DNA of 64,000 bases from assembly GCA_000697055.1 (NCBI GenBank), contig JNDT01001590.1:1-64000 (forward strand), in the 5' to 3' direction. Below are positions 1 to 11,747 of this stretch, in pieces. Both the position numbers and the translations under genes were made by a program. This stretch comes from Saksenaea vasiformis B4078. Lineage: Eukaryota > Mucoromycota > Mucoromycetes > Mucorales > Saksenaeaceae. Each line of letters opens with the position of its first letter. Positions within the stretch are counted from its first letter, which is position 1. The notes under the pieces are model-generated. The model searched no databases, was not told where the DNA came from, and was given only the letters and a program-made list of their open reading frames with translations.

Positions 1-35
1 TCGTCTGGCAATCTGTCGCGGGAGATGAGCGATAC

Positions 36-39
36 TGTG

Positions 40-71
<32 letters not shown>
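36..71. repeat. (GT)n microsatellite
   Basis: The sequence is a run of GT dinucleotides with a single GC interruption. It is an ordinary simple repeat. Confidence 0.95.
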
Positions 72-279
72 ACAACGTTTACGTACTTTGAGTGTGGGCA
101 TAAAGCACCAACACGGCCAAAACGGTTCGGCACAGCGGTCATGCAGCCTAAACGGCATACAAAAAAATGGGTGATCGTGGATATGTAATAAAGAAGTTGA
201 CATCCGTACCGGGGATGTTTGTACCAACAGAGCCAAAGAAGAAGAAAAAAAAGGAAAAAGAAGTGGTTCCTTTGAATAT

Positions 280-625
280 GCATCATTTTCCGTTATCTGA
301 GACATCCTTTTTGTGTGAGAGAAAAGGAACCTATCTTCAACACACTTTTTGCATGAGACGACAGAATCCTGCTTCTGAGACATCGTTTTTATGAGCCAAG
401 AGAACCCGATCACTGATTCACCCCTTTGCATGACACGATGGTACCCTGTCATCGACACGCCTTTTGTGTGAGATAAAGAACACCGTACCTTTCACACACT
501 CTTTGCATGAAATAAAAAATCCGATCACTGATTGATCGTCTGCACGAGACGATGGTATCCTGTCTCGAACACCAGATAATCGAGCCCTATTTTTATCACG
601 TCATTTGCACGAGACAATGAATTCC
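280..625. repeat. degenerate tandem repeat array
   Basis: Several phrases recur in order with drift. One is a block like TTTGCATGAGACGATGG, seen near 349, 424, 503 and 603. Another is CGATCACTGATT near 409 and 522. A third is a GAGA-AAAGAAC...CACACTCTTTGCATGA phrase near 317 and 470. The spacing is about 75-150 bp and copies are imperfect, so this is an old minisatellite-like array rather than a gene. Confidence 0.6.
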
Positions 626-3600
626 TGTCCCTGCCTTAGATAATGGAAAGCTATCAATGACACAAACGTAACATGGAAGAGTATGATACGAAAATCACAG
701 CATCGGATAAACGTAAAAATACGTGCTCCAAGACGCAGGGTTTATCTGGAAGTAACGTCAAATATCTCCGAATAGACGCAAATGGGTATTCAAAATCCAG
801 CAGTTACTTTGGAATATCTGAAACATGCTTTTGTTATTGATAAGATTGCTAATGGAGTGTCTTCCAAAGAACGCATCCAGCTGAGTTGTTTATAATCATT
901 TACGGAATCCCCCCAAGATCCATTACTGCGCGGGATCAAGAAAGGGAGCATAAGTATCCACATTATTTATGCAATTGATCCGGATGTGTCAGAGCTACAC
1001 TATAATCCTGCGCTGGTCTTGAGCTGTTTGGCGTCAGCTCCGAAACAAACTCTACGTCGGATGTAGTTCTTTTTGCTTGCCGAAGCGTTGAAACTGGTGC
1101 GGGAAGTAGGACCTCATGCAGCAACCCAAAGAGCATTTCCTTGGCGTACTATCTGTTCGTCATTCTAATTTACTGGTTTCAATGTCCAACAACAACGTTT
1201 TTTTAGATAGCAAGGTGTAATTGGTATCTAACAGGACGTGTCAATCCTTCTTTTTCCTTCTGCTCTGTTTCTTTTAACGTCCCGGTATTTCTGCTGGAAT
1301 GCACATCCAGGACTACTCATATCTGTTCTGTCTATCCCTTAGTCTGCAGGGCTTCTGTGCTGAACTGTCTTGGCTGTGGCAATCCTTCCGTTTCGGTTAA
1401 GGACATGTGGTCGCGCATTCAGTATCATGCATATTCTGCAATAGACAGCCAGACGTTGTACCGCTTTCAGTGCTCTAGAGTAAATAGCCTCCACCGCTGG
1501 CCATCACCGCCACGTTGTATGTCTCGGCGGCCTTACCAGGACGGCTACCGCTGTCGGCAACATCACCATCCGTGGGTAAGTAAGGATATCATCCTATATT
1601 TGTTTTGCATACTAGCCATGCATTTTTGTGCCACTATATATGAATTTTGTATCCATCAAAGGACCAGATTGATTTAAGTAGAGTGTGAAACCACCATCAG
1701 CTTATATACAAGTAATCCTATAGTTAATCTTCTCTCAGCTCAAACTTGACTCTTCATAGACGGAAAATTCAAAGATCAGCGTAGAGGTACATTCAATAAC
1801 TAGTAACGCATGATTTCTTATTCAGTACAGAGTGGTGCCAAATATTAGCGTGGAAACAAGCCTTTAAGGATCAGCCTAGATGATGGATCGAAATCGAAAA
1901 TTCATGTACTGATACTGTTAAATATGGTAAGTGCTTTTCATTAATGTACCGCATGTTAGGTTGCGGACCCGTTTTTTCTGAAAGTTCCTTGATTCTTCAG
2001 GAAAATGGTCAGACTTCTCCAAAGCTATCTGAAAGTTGTTCGAAGCTTTTACGCTTGTATCATCTCCTTTGGAAGACTTTTCCTGAATCAGGAATTTGTT
2101 TCCTTTTAAAAACGTCTGCCCTATCTAATAGCAATTGTCATTTCAATCAATTATGTACTTTAGGCGTACCAAAGAGTCGTGAGTTTTTTTTACACATTTA
2201 TTTGCTGCCTTTGATATTGAGGATACCATTTTTTTTTTCAGCTGCAAATCTTCTCACCTTTTGTCGCCGCACATTTGGAGCTCTTTATGGTTTCAAGGCC
2301 GGGGAAGTTGTTCTAAAGCAGGTTTCGCAATATCTATCCATCAATAGTACTTCCTGAAGTTCTATGTGATATTAACGTAATCTCATACATCATGACGACA
2401 TATGTCCTTTACTCGATGGCCATAGCGTATTTGTGAAGTTCCACGATTGACTGTGTCTTGTTACGCATGGTGAGCAAGGCTTGAAGTTAGGGTCATATCA
2501 TCCTCCCATCAGAATGGTACTTATCGGAAGAAACAAGAACCAAAATTAGCATGAAAAGACAACATAGTCATAAGCTATCTAGATGAGTCTTTTCTTCCTA
2601 TAGATACCTCGTGCTTTCCACATTATTCCAAGAAAACGTGAGGTAAGACCTTCTGAAGTTATGCTTGTTACATAATAGAAATACAAATTACTATCAGGAT
2701 CTTGTGCAGTCTCAACACTTTCTGAACAGATGTACTGCTGCTATTGTCACTGTGTAATGGATAAGATCTTTTGCTTGCGTTTGTCCAAGCGATGATAGAA
2801 CATGTTGAGCTGCACCAAAGCTACAACCCCCCAAACGGGCGGGCCTGCGTGGTTGTCGACTACATTGTCTTTCAGCTCAAAACTGGCATGAAGCTAGACT
2901 AAATGGTCTTGATCACAGTCAATATTTTAATGAGGTACAAAACGCTACACTTCATACTCCTCATAGTCTTTCTGTACTGGCCGCGAAATGATGATACGAT
3001 CTCAATGCTCTTCGGGACTCTTATCAGGATCTTGGTTTAAAAACTCAGTTATTATTTTTTTTAAAAAAAGAAAAACGAGGAAAGAAGGTTTCGAAACAAA
3101 TTTCATGACTTCAAACTATTATCATCGGAAGCACAGCTTCTGAAAGAAACAGCTCAGAAAGCTGGTTACATCAGGGTGGTCTCATCAATATCTAGTGCAG
3201 ATGATTTTAAAACCGAATTGAAGAATCCAGTGACTACCCCCAATGGACAATATCTCGCTGCTACAGTTGAAAACAGATTTTATAGCACGTACTCTGTTTA
3301 GATTAACAAGAAGATGGATAAACGATAGTACTCTGAGCTGTTGACTCGATTTTTTCCTTTAGCTAACGTAGAATCAGCGAACCAACCATGTTTTTTCAAA
3401 ATCAACTAATCTTTCCCGAAGTTACTGAGTGATTTATGACAACAGTGTTAAGATAGCGGTCTGATTCGGATGTTCGCCAACCAAACATTCCCTTGGGTTC
3501 TGTGCCGTGTAAGGTCATACAGAAATGATACATATGATTGGTTGATTTCATCAACTCAGTTCCTCAGCTTTGCTTAAGGTGGCCATCTTTTTTCAATCTC

Positions 3601-3660
3601 AACAGAAAAACCAGTAGGGCGTGCATAAGAATTCTACCACCTTCTTGTCAGCCATCAGTC
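626..3660. other. about 3 kb without a recognisable gene
   Basis: ORFs here are short and have no recognisable domain. The longest, 1944-2357 (+), has a Leu/Ser/Phe-rich translation and no domain I can name. There are AT-rich and poly-T stretches around 2160-2250 and 3050-3075. I see no tRNA, repeat unit or conserved motif I can support. Confidence 0.5.
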
Positions 3661-3664
3661 GACC

Positions 3665-6455
3665 ATGAGCCGCAGAGACACAGAAATTCCAAAAGGCACT
3701 ATCCTTGAATCCGACTCGCCCGAGCCTACACTACTGAATGTTAAACGCCTTGAGCCAAGGTAAATACTATTTCTTTGAAACCTCTCCACTAATGACAGGA
3801 TGACAATAGCAATTACGATAAGCAACCCTGGAAGAATGGGCTAGGAACAACTTCAGAAATTAGTATCTATCCACCGGAAAAGGACTATCGAATAGATACC
3901 TTCTTCTGGCGTCTCAGCGTAAACGTCATGGAAGCAGACTGTAATATTTCGGTGTTTCCGGAATATCAATGGTAAGGGCAAACATCATCATTGCATATGT
4001 TCATATCCTTCTCTAGCACCACAGTCATACTACCTAGTGGTGACAACAGAAAACCTACTTTATTGCTCAGCCATCAAGGTGACGAAGTGGCAACAAACAT
4101 TAAGCCGCTTTTTCCCTATTCTTGGAATGGTGAATGGTAAATTGAAACTCCTCAAATGGATTGCATTAACTAAAAAGACAAAAACCCAGGGCTACGAGTT
4201 GCAAGGTTACCAATGCACCAGTGAAGAACTTGCTTTTCATGGTCCACCGTAATCTTGGTACGGCTCAATTCTACGTGGAAAAGATTGGCCAACCTGTGTC
4301 GAACGAAAGCGGCGAGACTGGAAAGAAACTGATTCTTGGTTCGTTTGCTTTGGTCTACGTGGTTGAGGGACACGTTCGAATCGGGTTGGATGAGAATCAT
4401 TTGAATGGACACTCGCAGGTTCTCTCGCAGGGTCAGACACTTTACGTTGAAAGAGATGAAGATGCAAGTCCAACAAGCATGGTTATGCAAGCGACGGATG
4501 CTTACGGAAACATCGGAAATCGTGATGAAGGTTAGTGGATAATGATCATTTTCTCAAAAAGATACTATTCGCTCATTTTCCAAAATCGGATAGATGCAAC
4601 TCTGGTCACAATACAGATTTCAGAAACGAAACCAACTGGTGCACCATCAACTATCACAACGTCCGATTATTTTGGTACTTCAATGGCAAATGCATCCGCA
4701 GCTCAGACACCCTCTGTGCCCAGAACTGGAACGGAATCTGCTGGTTTACCACAAGATACAAACAATGCCCCCAGTCAGCGAAGAGTGCCTCGTCGAAAAG
4801 GATCTTTGGTAATATACGATGATCAGCCATTTTGGAACCTGCCGCAGGATATTGCTCAAACTTTGGCTGCCAAAGAAGCAACAGCCTCTGCAAGCGCAAT
4901 TCCAACGTCGTATGATGAAGTGGGTGGCGAATTAGCCACAACTATTAAACAATTGGAAAAGGATGACCATGGACGCAGGGACAGCTTAGCTATGCTGAGA
5001 GGGAAATTGGATGCAATGCAAGTCTATGATCCACCTACCTTTCCATTGATACCCAAAGATACGGATGTACCACCTCCAGTAGTACGCGACAGGTTGGTGG
5101 TTGAAGATTTTCCCCATCACAGTATCAGTACGGCATGGATAAAGATGGTGAAACAAGGACTGAGTGAATGGGTGCGATTACCTGTCATTGTTTGTCGTGG
5201 GTCGGAAGAGGGGTAAGGAAACCATCGCCTTCCTATTTACGACACTTACTTATTACATCAACGTAGACCGGTTGTGGGCATAACAGCAGCTGTCCACGGA
5301 AATGAACTGAATGGTGTCCCGTGTATCCACCGGTAAGGAGCCATATTTCCGGTTGAATGGGTACGTTTTTTATAGATGAATAGTGTTGTTTCTGAGATCG
5401 ATGTCAAGAAACTACATGGTACGGTTGTCGCTGTTCCTTGCGTCAATGTTTCTGGCTACCTTAAGTTTACACGAGAGTATGCCGATGGACGTGATTTGAA
5501 TCGTCTCTTTCCTGGAAGAGAGGACGGGTTTGCTTCACAGGTCTATTGTTATCAGCTGATGAACAAAATCATATCACAGTTCAACTACCTCATTGATCTA
5601 CACACAGCAAGCTTTGGAAGAGTTAACTCATACTATGTACGAGCCGACATGGTACGTATACCTGCACAATTCAGTGATTCTATCTAAAGGGTAGTAATAG
5701 AACGATCCCATGGCAGCTGTGATGGCACACTTGCAGCAGCCTCAGATTGTGTTGCACAATTCTGGACAGGACGGTACGCCGCGTAATATTCGATATTGAC
5801 TTAAAGGACCATTTATTTTCTCTTTAGGAACATTGAGATCGGCTGCATCTGCTCGTGGAATTAAGGCGATTACCGTGGAAATAGGAAATCCACAGTTGTT
5901 TCAGACACAATACGTACAGGCACGTTGTGAAACGCTCTCACACATCAAATGCTTATCCCGTGTAGTGGTCCTATGTCGGTGTAATGCGCATACTAGACCA
6001 TTTGGACATGTTTCCTTTGGAAGTTTTCGATGGGAATGGTGAGCAGATTCCATTACCTGGTCCACCTACCACCATCCTGTGCTCCAAAGGATTCTGGGTA
6101 AAGCCTGCAAAATCAACTGGAGGTGGATATTTATATTTTCTCATAGATTTATACAAAGACTGGAGGAGTTCTAGAAGTGTATCCAGCCGTCAACACAAGC
6201 ATTCGCAAGGGTGATCTTGTTGCACGTATCAAGAACATCTTTGGAAACGTTGTGGACGAATACTTTGCTCCTTGTACTGGTATTGTGCGTGAGGAAATGT
6301 TTACATGTGTAAGTATATTTGCTTACGTCGATCATCAATAGGTCATCGGACGCAGTTCGAATCCTGTCGCTATGTCTGGTGATCGCATCATTCATCTGGG
6401 CGTTATCAAAAAGAAAGGTGAAACCTTACCTAAAGAGGCTAAAGAAAATTACTAG
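3665..6455 (+). CDS. HutD-domain / AstE-AspA-type deacylase fusion protein
   Basis: Twelve exons: 3665-3759, 3810-3971, 4017-4136, 4190-4530, 4594-5212, 5267-5332, 5384-5651, 5701-5773, 5828-5913, 5966-6122, 6166-6308, 6342-6455. They sum to 2244 nt (747 aa). Residues ~32-245 resemble the HutD/Ves cupin family: PWKNGLGTTSEI, then FFWRLSVNV and the C-terminal VTNAPVKNLLFMVHR segment. Residues ~250-415 are a Ser/Thr/Ala/Pro-rich linker. Residues ~420-747 are a zinc deacylase of the succinylglutamate desuccinylase/aspartoacylase (M14-like) family. Visible there are the HGNE zinc motif (H456, E459), DLNRLFPG (~505-512), DLHTASFGR (zinc His ~541) and TVEIG (catalytic Glu ~599). All catalytic signatures are present, so the enzyme half should be active; the substrate cannot be read from sequence. 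HutD proteins are associated with histidine utilisation in bacteria, but a role in that pathway here is inference. The exon 9 donor (5914) and the exon 2 and exon 7 acceptors were chosen to keep phase. Confidence 0.85.
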
Positions 6456-8140
6456 GAATTGAATAAACGTTTTGCAATAAATTTTGCGCTGGAAAATGAT
6501 GCGCGTTTACGCTGGGAAGTAGATCATCTTGCATTAATGCTAGTAGTCTGCACCTGGATGACCACAAACACTTCCCAAAACGATAGAGATAAACGATGAA
6601 CCGGAGAAGCTTAAAACAGATATTGAATGACATGAGGATGAAAAATGGCAGAAATGGGAAACGCGAGCGAGCATTCGGCTGGTGCCAGCAAGTGCAATAG
6701 ATTTTGCAGCTTCTATGTCTTGTTTGCTTGTATTCTATCCATTTTGATATCAGGGACATTTTGCACTCGTAGAAACGGAACTTCCGTTGATAGACGCCGT
6801 TTTCAATTTTTCCTTCACCTCCTTCTGCCCTCTCGGGCGGAGAGCGCGGGAGAAGCGCGTGGCACAGGTCTGGGTCCGGGAAGTACTATGTTCATTTGTA
6901 ATGGCCACTGTCGAATATATTCTGTGTGTGTCTCTCCTTCTCTCATCTTTTTCCTCCTCTTCTTGTATTCCCTCTTATACGTGAATCCAGTCTGACACCT
7001 CCTACACTTATACACATTACTAATCGACTTTTTCTGTTTGCTGACTTTTCGCCATAAGTTCCAGTAAACTTTCTTTCTGCACTCGCTATTCGAGCATACG
7101 ACGGAGTAGTGCAAATACATTGAGCGCGTCTTTTCTTTTTACACCTATTCGAGTGGTAAAAGGACTGTAACATCTCCCTTTTCTCTGTGGCAATCTAAAT
7201 CAATAGGATTAAGTTAAATGTGCGGTAAATCAACAAAGAGAGTAACGCATTACTTTATGGCTTTCAAATACTTCTCTCGCGCTTTTGGCCGTCTTCACAG
7301 AAGTTTCGGCCAAGGCCTTCTCTGAGTTTCTGACAGCAGCGTTTCTCCTCTGGTGTAATAGGAAGTTAGAGCAGAATCAGAGAAGTTCGTTGGCCTTACT
7401 TCTTTTGCGCATGTGCCTCCTGTTTAGCGAGTTCTGGTTCAACTCTCCAGCTGTGGTCCGAAGATACTTCTTCCTCTGAACCCCATTTTCCACGCATAGC
7501 TGAGTAGATGCGAGAAGATGATGGTTTTAATACTTAAATTCACGCATAAATAGCAGATTTACCTTTACTTCTTTGGGTAAACACGCCCATAAAACAGTGG
7601 CAAATTCATGTCATAGCGTACAGCTGGTGCATACATAGGTGAACCAAACGATGCTGACTCATCAATTGTGTTTAAGCGCACTCAGTGCCCAGCTCGTTTG
7701 GCTTTTGTCACAATGACCAACGAAGCTCAAGTCCAGACATTTGATTATGTAGGCTTATATCTCTGATGCGATGTGCTTACATGCTGTCTTCTTTACGTAG
7801 CGATGTCACGCGTGCGAGTTCCCTCATCTATCAAAGTTTTAATTGATATGAGTTCTTTGAATTGTTTGATACAGGATCAATCAATCGACTACGTGAGATT
7901 TGATCAGAGTGACATCCTTTATCAAAGCATAAATGTCACAATGAAATCAATAACTGTCTGATTTAATCTCTTCCTTTTTTTTAACATCCTTTAACCGTCT
8001 ATCATGAAAAGAAAACGCAGCGCCGTTTTGAAAAATAAAAAAAGAAGCAACCAATAAAACTGAAAGACGAGGCACGATGCGTGCAAGACCAAGAAATAAT
8101 GATAGGTAAGCTGGACTCTGCCTAAATCCATCTCACATGG
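6456..8140. other. intergenic, no gene recognised
   Basis: 6475-6545 holds a fragment of the dispersed repeat described at 39598-39802. The rest has pyrimidine-rich ORFs of 60-116 codons with no recognisable domain. No RNA gene seen. Confidence 0.45.
6475..6545 (-). repeat. fragment of dispersed repeat R1
   Basis: TTTTGCGCTGGAAAATGATG and the following bases match the end of the repeat at 62845-63005 (TTTTGCGCTGGAAAGTGATA) and, in reverse orientation, the Rs at 54255-54490. Only the last ~60-70 bp of the repeat are present, just after the stop codon of the deacylase gene. Confidence 0.6.
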
Positions 8141-8143
8141 TAT

Positions 8144-8353
8144 ATGAGCGTGTGCATTAGCTGTAATGGACTAGGACACAACGATACACGAAGTCGTATG
8201 TGTAACAACAATCGAAGAGACAAACAAGATATCATTTTACATATCATCCTTACAAGGAGCCCTTGTAATCCTAACTTGGTGGTCAGGTACCGCAGGTGTG
8301 ACTCGTCCGAGGCCGCCTGCAGTGTCGAAAAAGTATTCAGTGCAAAAGACTGA
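8144..8353 (+). pseudogene. zinc-knuckle-like fragment
   Basis: The plus-strand reading from 8153 gives CISCNGLGHNDTRSRMC, a C-x2-C-x4-H-x7-C arrangement followed by basic residues. Similar single zinc knuckles occur in repeated, transposon-associated proteins of early-diverging fungi (family knowledge, not searched). The ORF has no plausible start exon and no other domain, so I read it as a fragment of a mobile-element protein. Confidence 0.35.
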
Positions 8354-8831
8354 TGTAGAAATGGCAGGCGAGAAAGCCCCGAAGATGTTCCTGGCCTGCA
8401 TTGCAGACCCATACTCTAAGCGCGGTTGACTGAAAGTCAGACCAACGCGTAAGGTATTGGATACATGGATATTTGAGAATGTATACATTAGAATATTGTT
8501 GCGGATATCTGCAATAACGATAGACTCACCGCATGTAGTAGTAAACTAAGGCGACACCTTGTGTCGAACGAATATGGTCCATAAATAGTACGGTCTACTA
8601 TCATTCGTATGGAAGGATGGTTAAAACTTTGGGGCAGTTAACGCAGACTTTACCGGTTAAGTCAAGAACCGAAGACGATAGAAAGAAAAGGGCCTTAGCG
8701 CAAGCTGATGTTGAACGGCTCAGATTATGCAAAGTGGGATCCATGACGAATTGTGACTGATTGGTTACATACGTACTGGTTCCATCTTGTCATTTGGACG
8801 TATATCTTTGTATCACATGTGACGCTGTGCC

Positions 8832-9030
8832 GGAAATTACTACGTACACTCCAACTGAACGCTCCAGACCCCCAAATTCTGAGCGGATAGCAAAATAGAA
8901 GTGTCGCCGGTTGTCATATTCAGGCGTAGTGTAGTACGGAAATCGCGAGGTATCTCACAGTGGAGTGCACCATAATGGAATGTCTTGTAGTGAAGCATAC
9001 CGTAGTGAAGCGCCCTGCAACAGAATCAGA
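8832..9030 (+). repeat. MULE-type left terminal repeat with subterminal tandem repeats
   Basis: GGAAATTACTACGTACACTCC, continuing into CTCCAGACCCCCAAA, lines up with the terminus of the MULE at 18702-22242 (inverted right end: GGGAATTACTACGGACACCCC, then CTCCAGTCCCCCAAAA). At 8955-9020 there are 3-4 degenerate ~17-bp repeats of the type AGTGGAGTGxxCCATA, exactly as just inside the MULE ends at 18850-18930. A Fanzor relic starts ~115 bp inside. No matching right end was found downstream. Confidence 0.7.
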
Positions 9031-9144
9031 CACAACTACAGCAAACACTCTATGTAAGGATATTTGATAAAAGTAAGATAAAAATTTTTTTACGGAACAA
9101 CTTTGATAGGCAATATCTGATAAGTCCTACTAGCACGAAAGGGA

Positions 9145-10420
9145 ATGACTTTGGATCCAATGCAAGTCTCTTTTATAAGGCATTCCGACTTGGATAACTC
9201 GGATTTAAAAGGCGATACAACAGCTGTTACGAGCGTGGATTTTGATTTCTTATGCGGTACTCCGGACCGGAAGATCTCCTTCAGTGAAGGAACGGTCAGT
9301 GTCTTTTTACCAATGCAATCATGTCTGATGGCTATTCAGTCGATGTTATTTTTGCAAGGAAGAAGCTTCCTCCGCATCACACAGTCAATTTGGATCTTGA
9401 TGATTTCACAGCTGCAGAAATCTACCACTTTTTTTATCCTTGCGATTGTGATCCTGGTCTCACTAATGTTTACGCTTCTGCGTACGGTGGATCAACAGAT
9501 CGACCTCATGCTGTCCGCCGATTCACATCGTCAGGATATTACGCAATGTTACAAAGCAACAAATGTAGCAAAGTTCTTGGTGCGAAAAAGAAATGCGCTT
9601 GTATTGATGCCATTGAAGAAAATATACCGACTCCGAAGTCAGCGGATTCAATATAAGTATAACGCTATTTGGATGTCTAGAAGCACGGGAAAATTTCTAC
9701 GATTTGAGCACAGTACAATGCTGATTCCAAGGTTACCAACTACGGCAACGTGCAAGGAATGAAATAGCCAGTATACTGATCCTAAAGTGTAACCAAGCGA
9801 AGAGAAAGAAAGAAAAAGCAAAAACAGAGGTGAGACAAAAATAAGCAATTTATGTTCTCAGTTAATGCTGTATAGTAGGAAATCATTGTCCAGTAACGAC
9901 ATCGAAATACAAAGGCAAAAATCGCGCATACAAAACTGCAAAACTCGCACCCACTTGGTATAACCATCCAGCCTATTATACAGATTCTCACGAACGTAAT
10001 GTTAGGGCAACGAAGTGTGTCCGCGCGAAGAACGACTCAGTGGCGCCCTCTACGTCAACACGATCCTGGTGGCAGAATGCCAGTAATACTTTTTGGCAAT
10101 ACAATGTTTTCGAATATCAAGGGGAAAAAGCAAGGGCTTGCGAAAACTTGTCGCGCAATGCTAAAAAGATACGAACAGTCGGTGAAATGTTGATGCTTGA
10201 GATCGATGAATGTAATACATCAAAAGTGTGGCAAGGCTTGTTTCCATGACCGATACTAATTATACCTTTTAGGTTTGTTGTAAGTGCAACAGAAAGAATA
10301 TGGAAGACACAAGGACGGCGGAAGGTCAGCGTCTCTAAGGTGTCCAGTCGTGCAAAAACTGCAAGATACTTTGGCAGCGCGATCTAAACGCGGCGAAGAA
10401 TATGTTCTTGATTAGCGACT
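9145..10420 (+). pseudogene. decayed Fanzor (eukaryotic TnpB-like RNA-guided nuclease)
   Basis: Fanzor/TnpB signatures occur in the correct order but in different frames. The RuvC-I Asp is in CDCDPGLTNVYASAYG (Asp codon 9450-9452), preceded by MSDGYSVDVIFARKK. A bridge-like YQLRQRARNEIASILI starts at 9734. The RuvC-II neighbourhood PVILFGNTMFSNIKGKK starts at 10080, and EIDECNTSKV with the acidic residues at 10199-10210. The zinc-finger half SCKNCKILWQ and the RuvC-III motif RDLNAAKNM follow, with the Asp codon at 10381-10383. Frames run 1-3-2-3-2-1 and a stop lies at 10336-10338, so the gene is dead. All three catalytic acidic positions remain visible. Splicing could explain one or two frame changes, not all. 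It lies just inside a MULE-type terminal repeat (8832-9030). Confidence 0.85.
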
Positions 10421-11740
10421 CGGTGTGGATCGGAAATGGACGCCCACAAATATATCAACGGTCACAACAAGATCGTTAACATATCACCGCAACGAATGCG
10501 GGTTGGATTTTTACGGTGAAAGCATCGGTAAGATTCTTGTCACGGAATACGGAAAATACTCACCATTAAACGCTTGTGATGCTTGAAACGTTCTCTTGCA
10601 TCGACACAGAACCAAGTTGAGGTCTGAATAAGGCAAATCGAAGAGGTAGGTATGTGAACAATATGTGTGCACCTGCAAACCCTTTATTGAACTACGTAGA
10701 TTTGATTTTTCATTAGCGCAGACTTGGTTTTCAGTCGATGCAAGTTGACTTTTCAGGCAACGCAACCGTTGTTTTTTTTTTAAAAAAAAAACAGTTGTTC
10801 TTGGCTGTAAATAGGAATGTGTAAACAGCAACACACAGCATGCCCCCTAATTCAGCTTCTGTTCTACAAGCAAGAGCATCTGATCTTAGATCGCTCATTT
10901 GATCACATAGGAGCAGGTCCTCTGGCTAATGAGGGGGCTGTTGACGTCCTAACTATCCCTTGTACGTGTGCGAAGGAAACATAAAAAGTTGTTCTTTTTA
11001 ATATCACTAGCGAGGAAACGAATGGTGTCGCAATTTCTGGCTTTGCAGTTACTATGTGTGTTACTCTTAAAACCTAACTAGTCTGGGAGTATTGATTTTG
11101 AGCGTTTGCACCGTTTAAGGAATCAGAACTAGCTAACAAGGGGCGATCCCTCAGAAAGGTAATACTCTAGGATTCCCAACCGTTTCATTATTGCTGAAAG
11201 ATGCGAGATGTAGGAGTAACGCGAATGCGTTATGTGTTTCTGTGTACGTGGGAAAAAGCAGTGCATTTATACCGACGGAATATGAAAAAAGAGATGTTTT
11301 CATTCAGCAACGTCATGTCGGCTGTTCAGGGGTTACATTGGGAGACATAGCGTTTACACTTGATTCTCACTTTCTACACCTGTGACATGATTGTGCTTTT
11401 TACTTGTTTTGGTGTATGACCATTTGGGGGTAGGCTGATAAACTCTCGTATCATCCACCATCTGTGCATGTGGTCCTTATTAAGGTGGCGCGATTTCCAT
11501 AAACTCAATTTCACTGCGGAATACGGATTCAGGGGTTCGGATGACTTTTACGATACGACCGATAGCTCGTTCCCTTTATTTTTTTATTGCTTTCTGCTAA
11601 ATATAACGAAGTCTATATACATATGGATAATCAAAAATAGGAAGATGGGTGTGTTTCTGTATTTGTGTTTTTTTTGTTTCTCGGAAAAAAAATCGGACGA
11701 TTGGCAGACAGGAAAAGCCGTGCGATTATATGGGATACAC
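10421..11740. other. intergenic, no gene recognised
   Basis: Low-complexity runs (poly-T/poly-A at 10771-10792) and short ORFs without domains. I looked for the missing right terminal repeat of the Fanzor-bearing element here and did not find it. Confidence 0.45.
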
Positions 11741-11747
11741 AAAAATG

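Noticed and set aside
6350..6370. tRNA T-arm-like sequence GCAGTTCGAATCCTGTCGC
   Set aside because: It lies inside the last exon of the deacylase gene in the coding frame, and no acceptor stem or anticodon arm can be formed around it.
6815..7173. Minus-strand ORFs with several Cys (CSNSECRKK, CRRCQTGF)
   Set aside because: The Cys pairs sit in overlapping frames over pyrimidine-rich DNA, with no consistent spacing, splice sites or domain.
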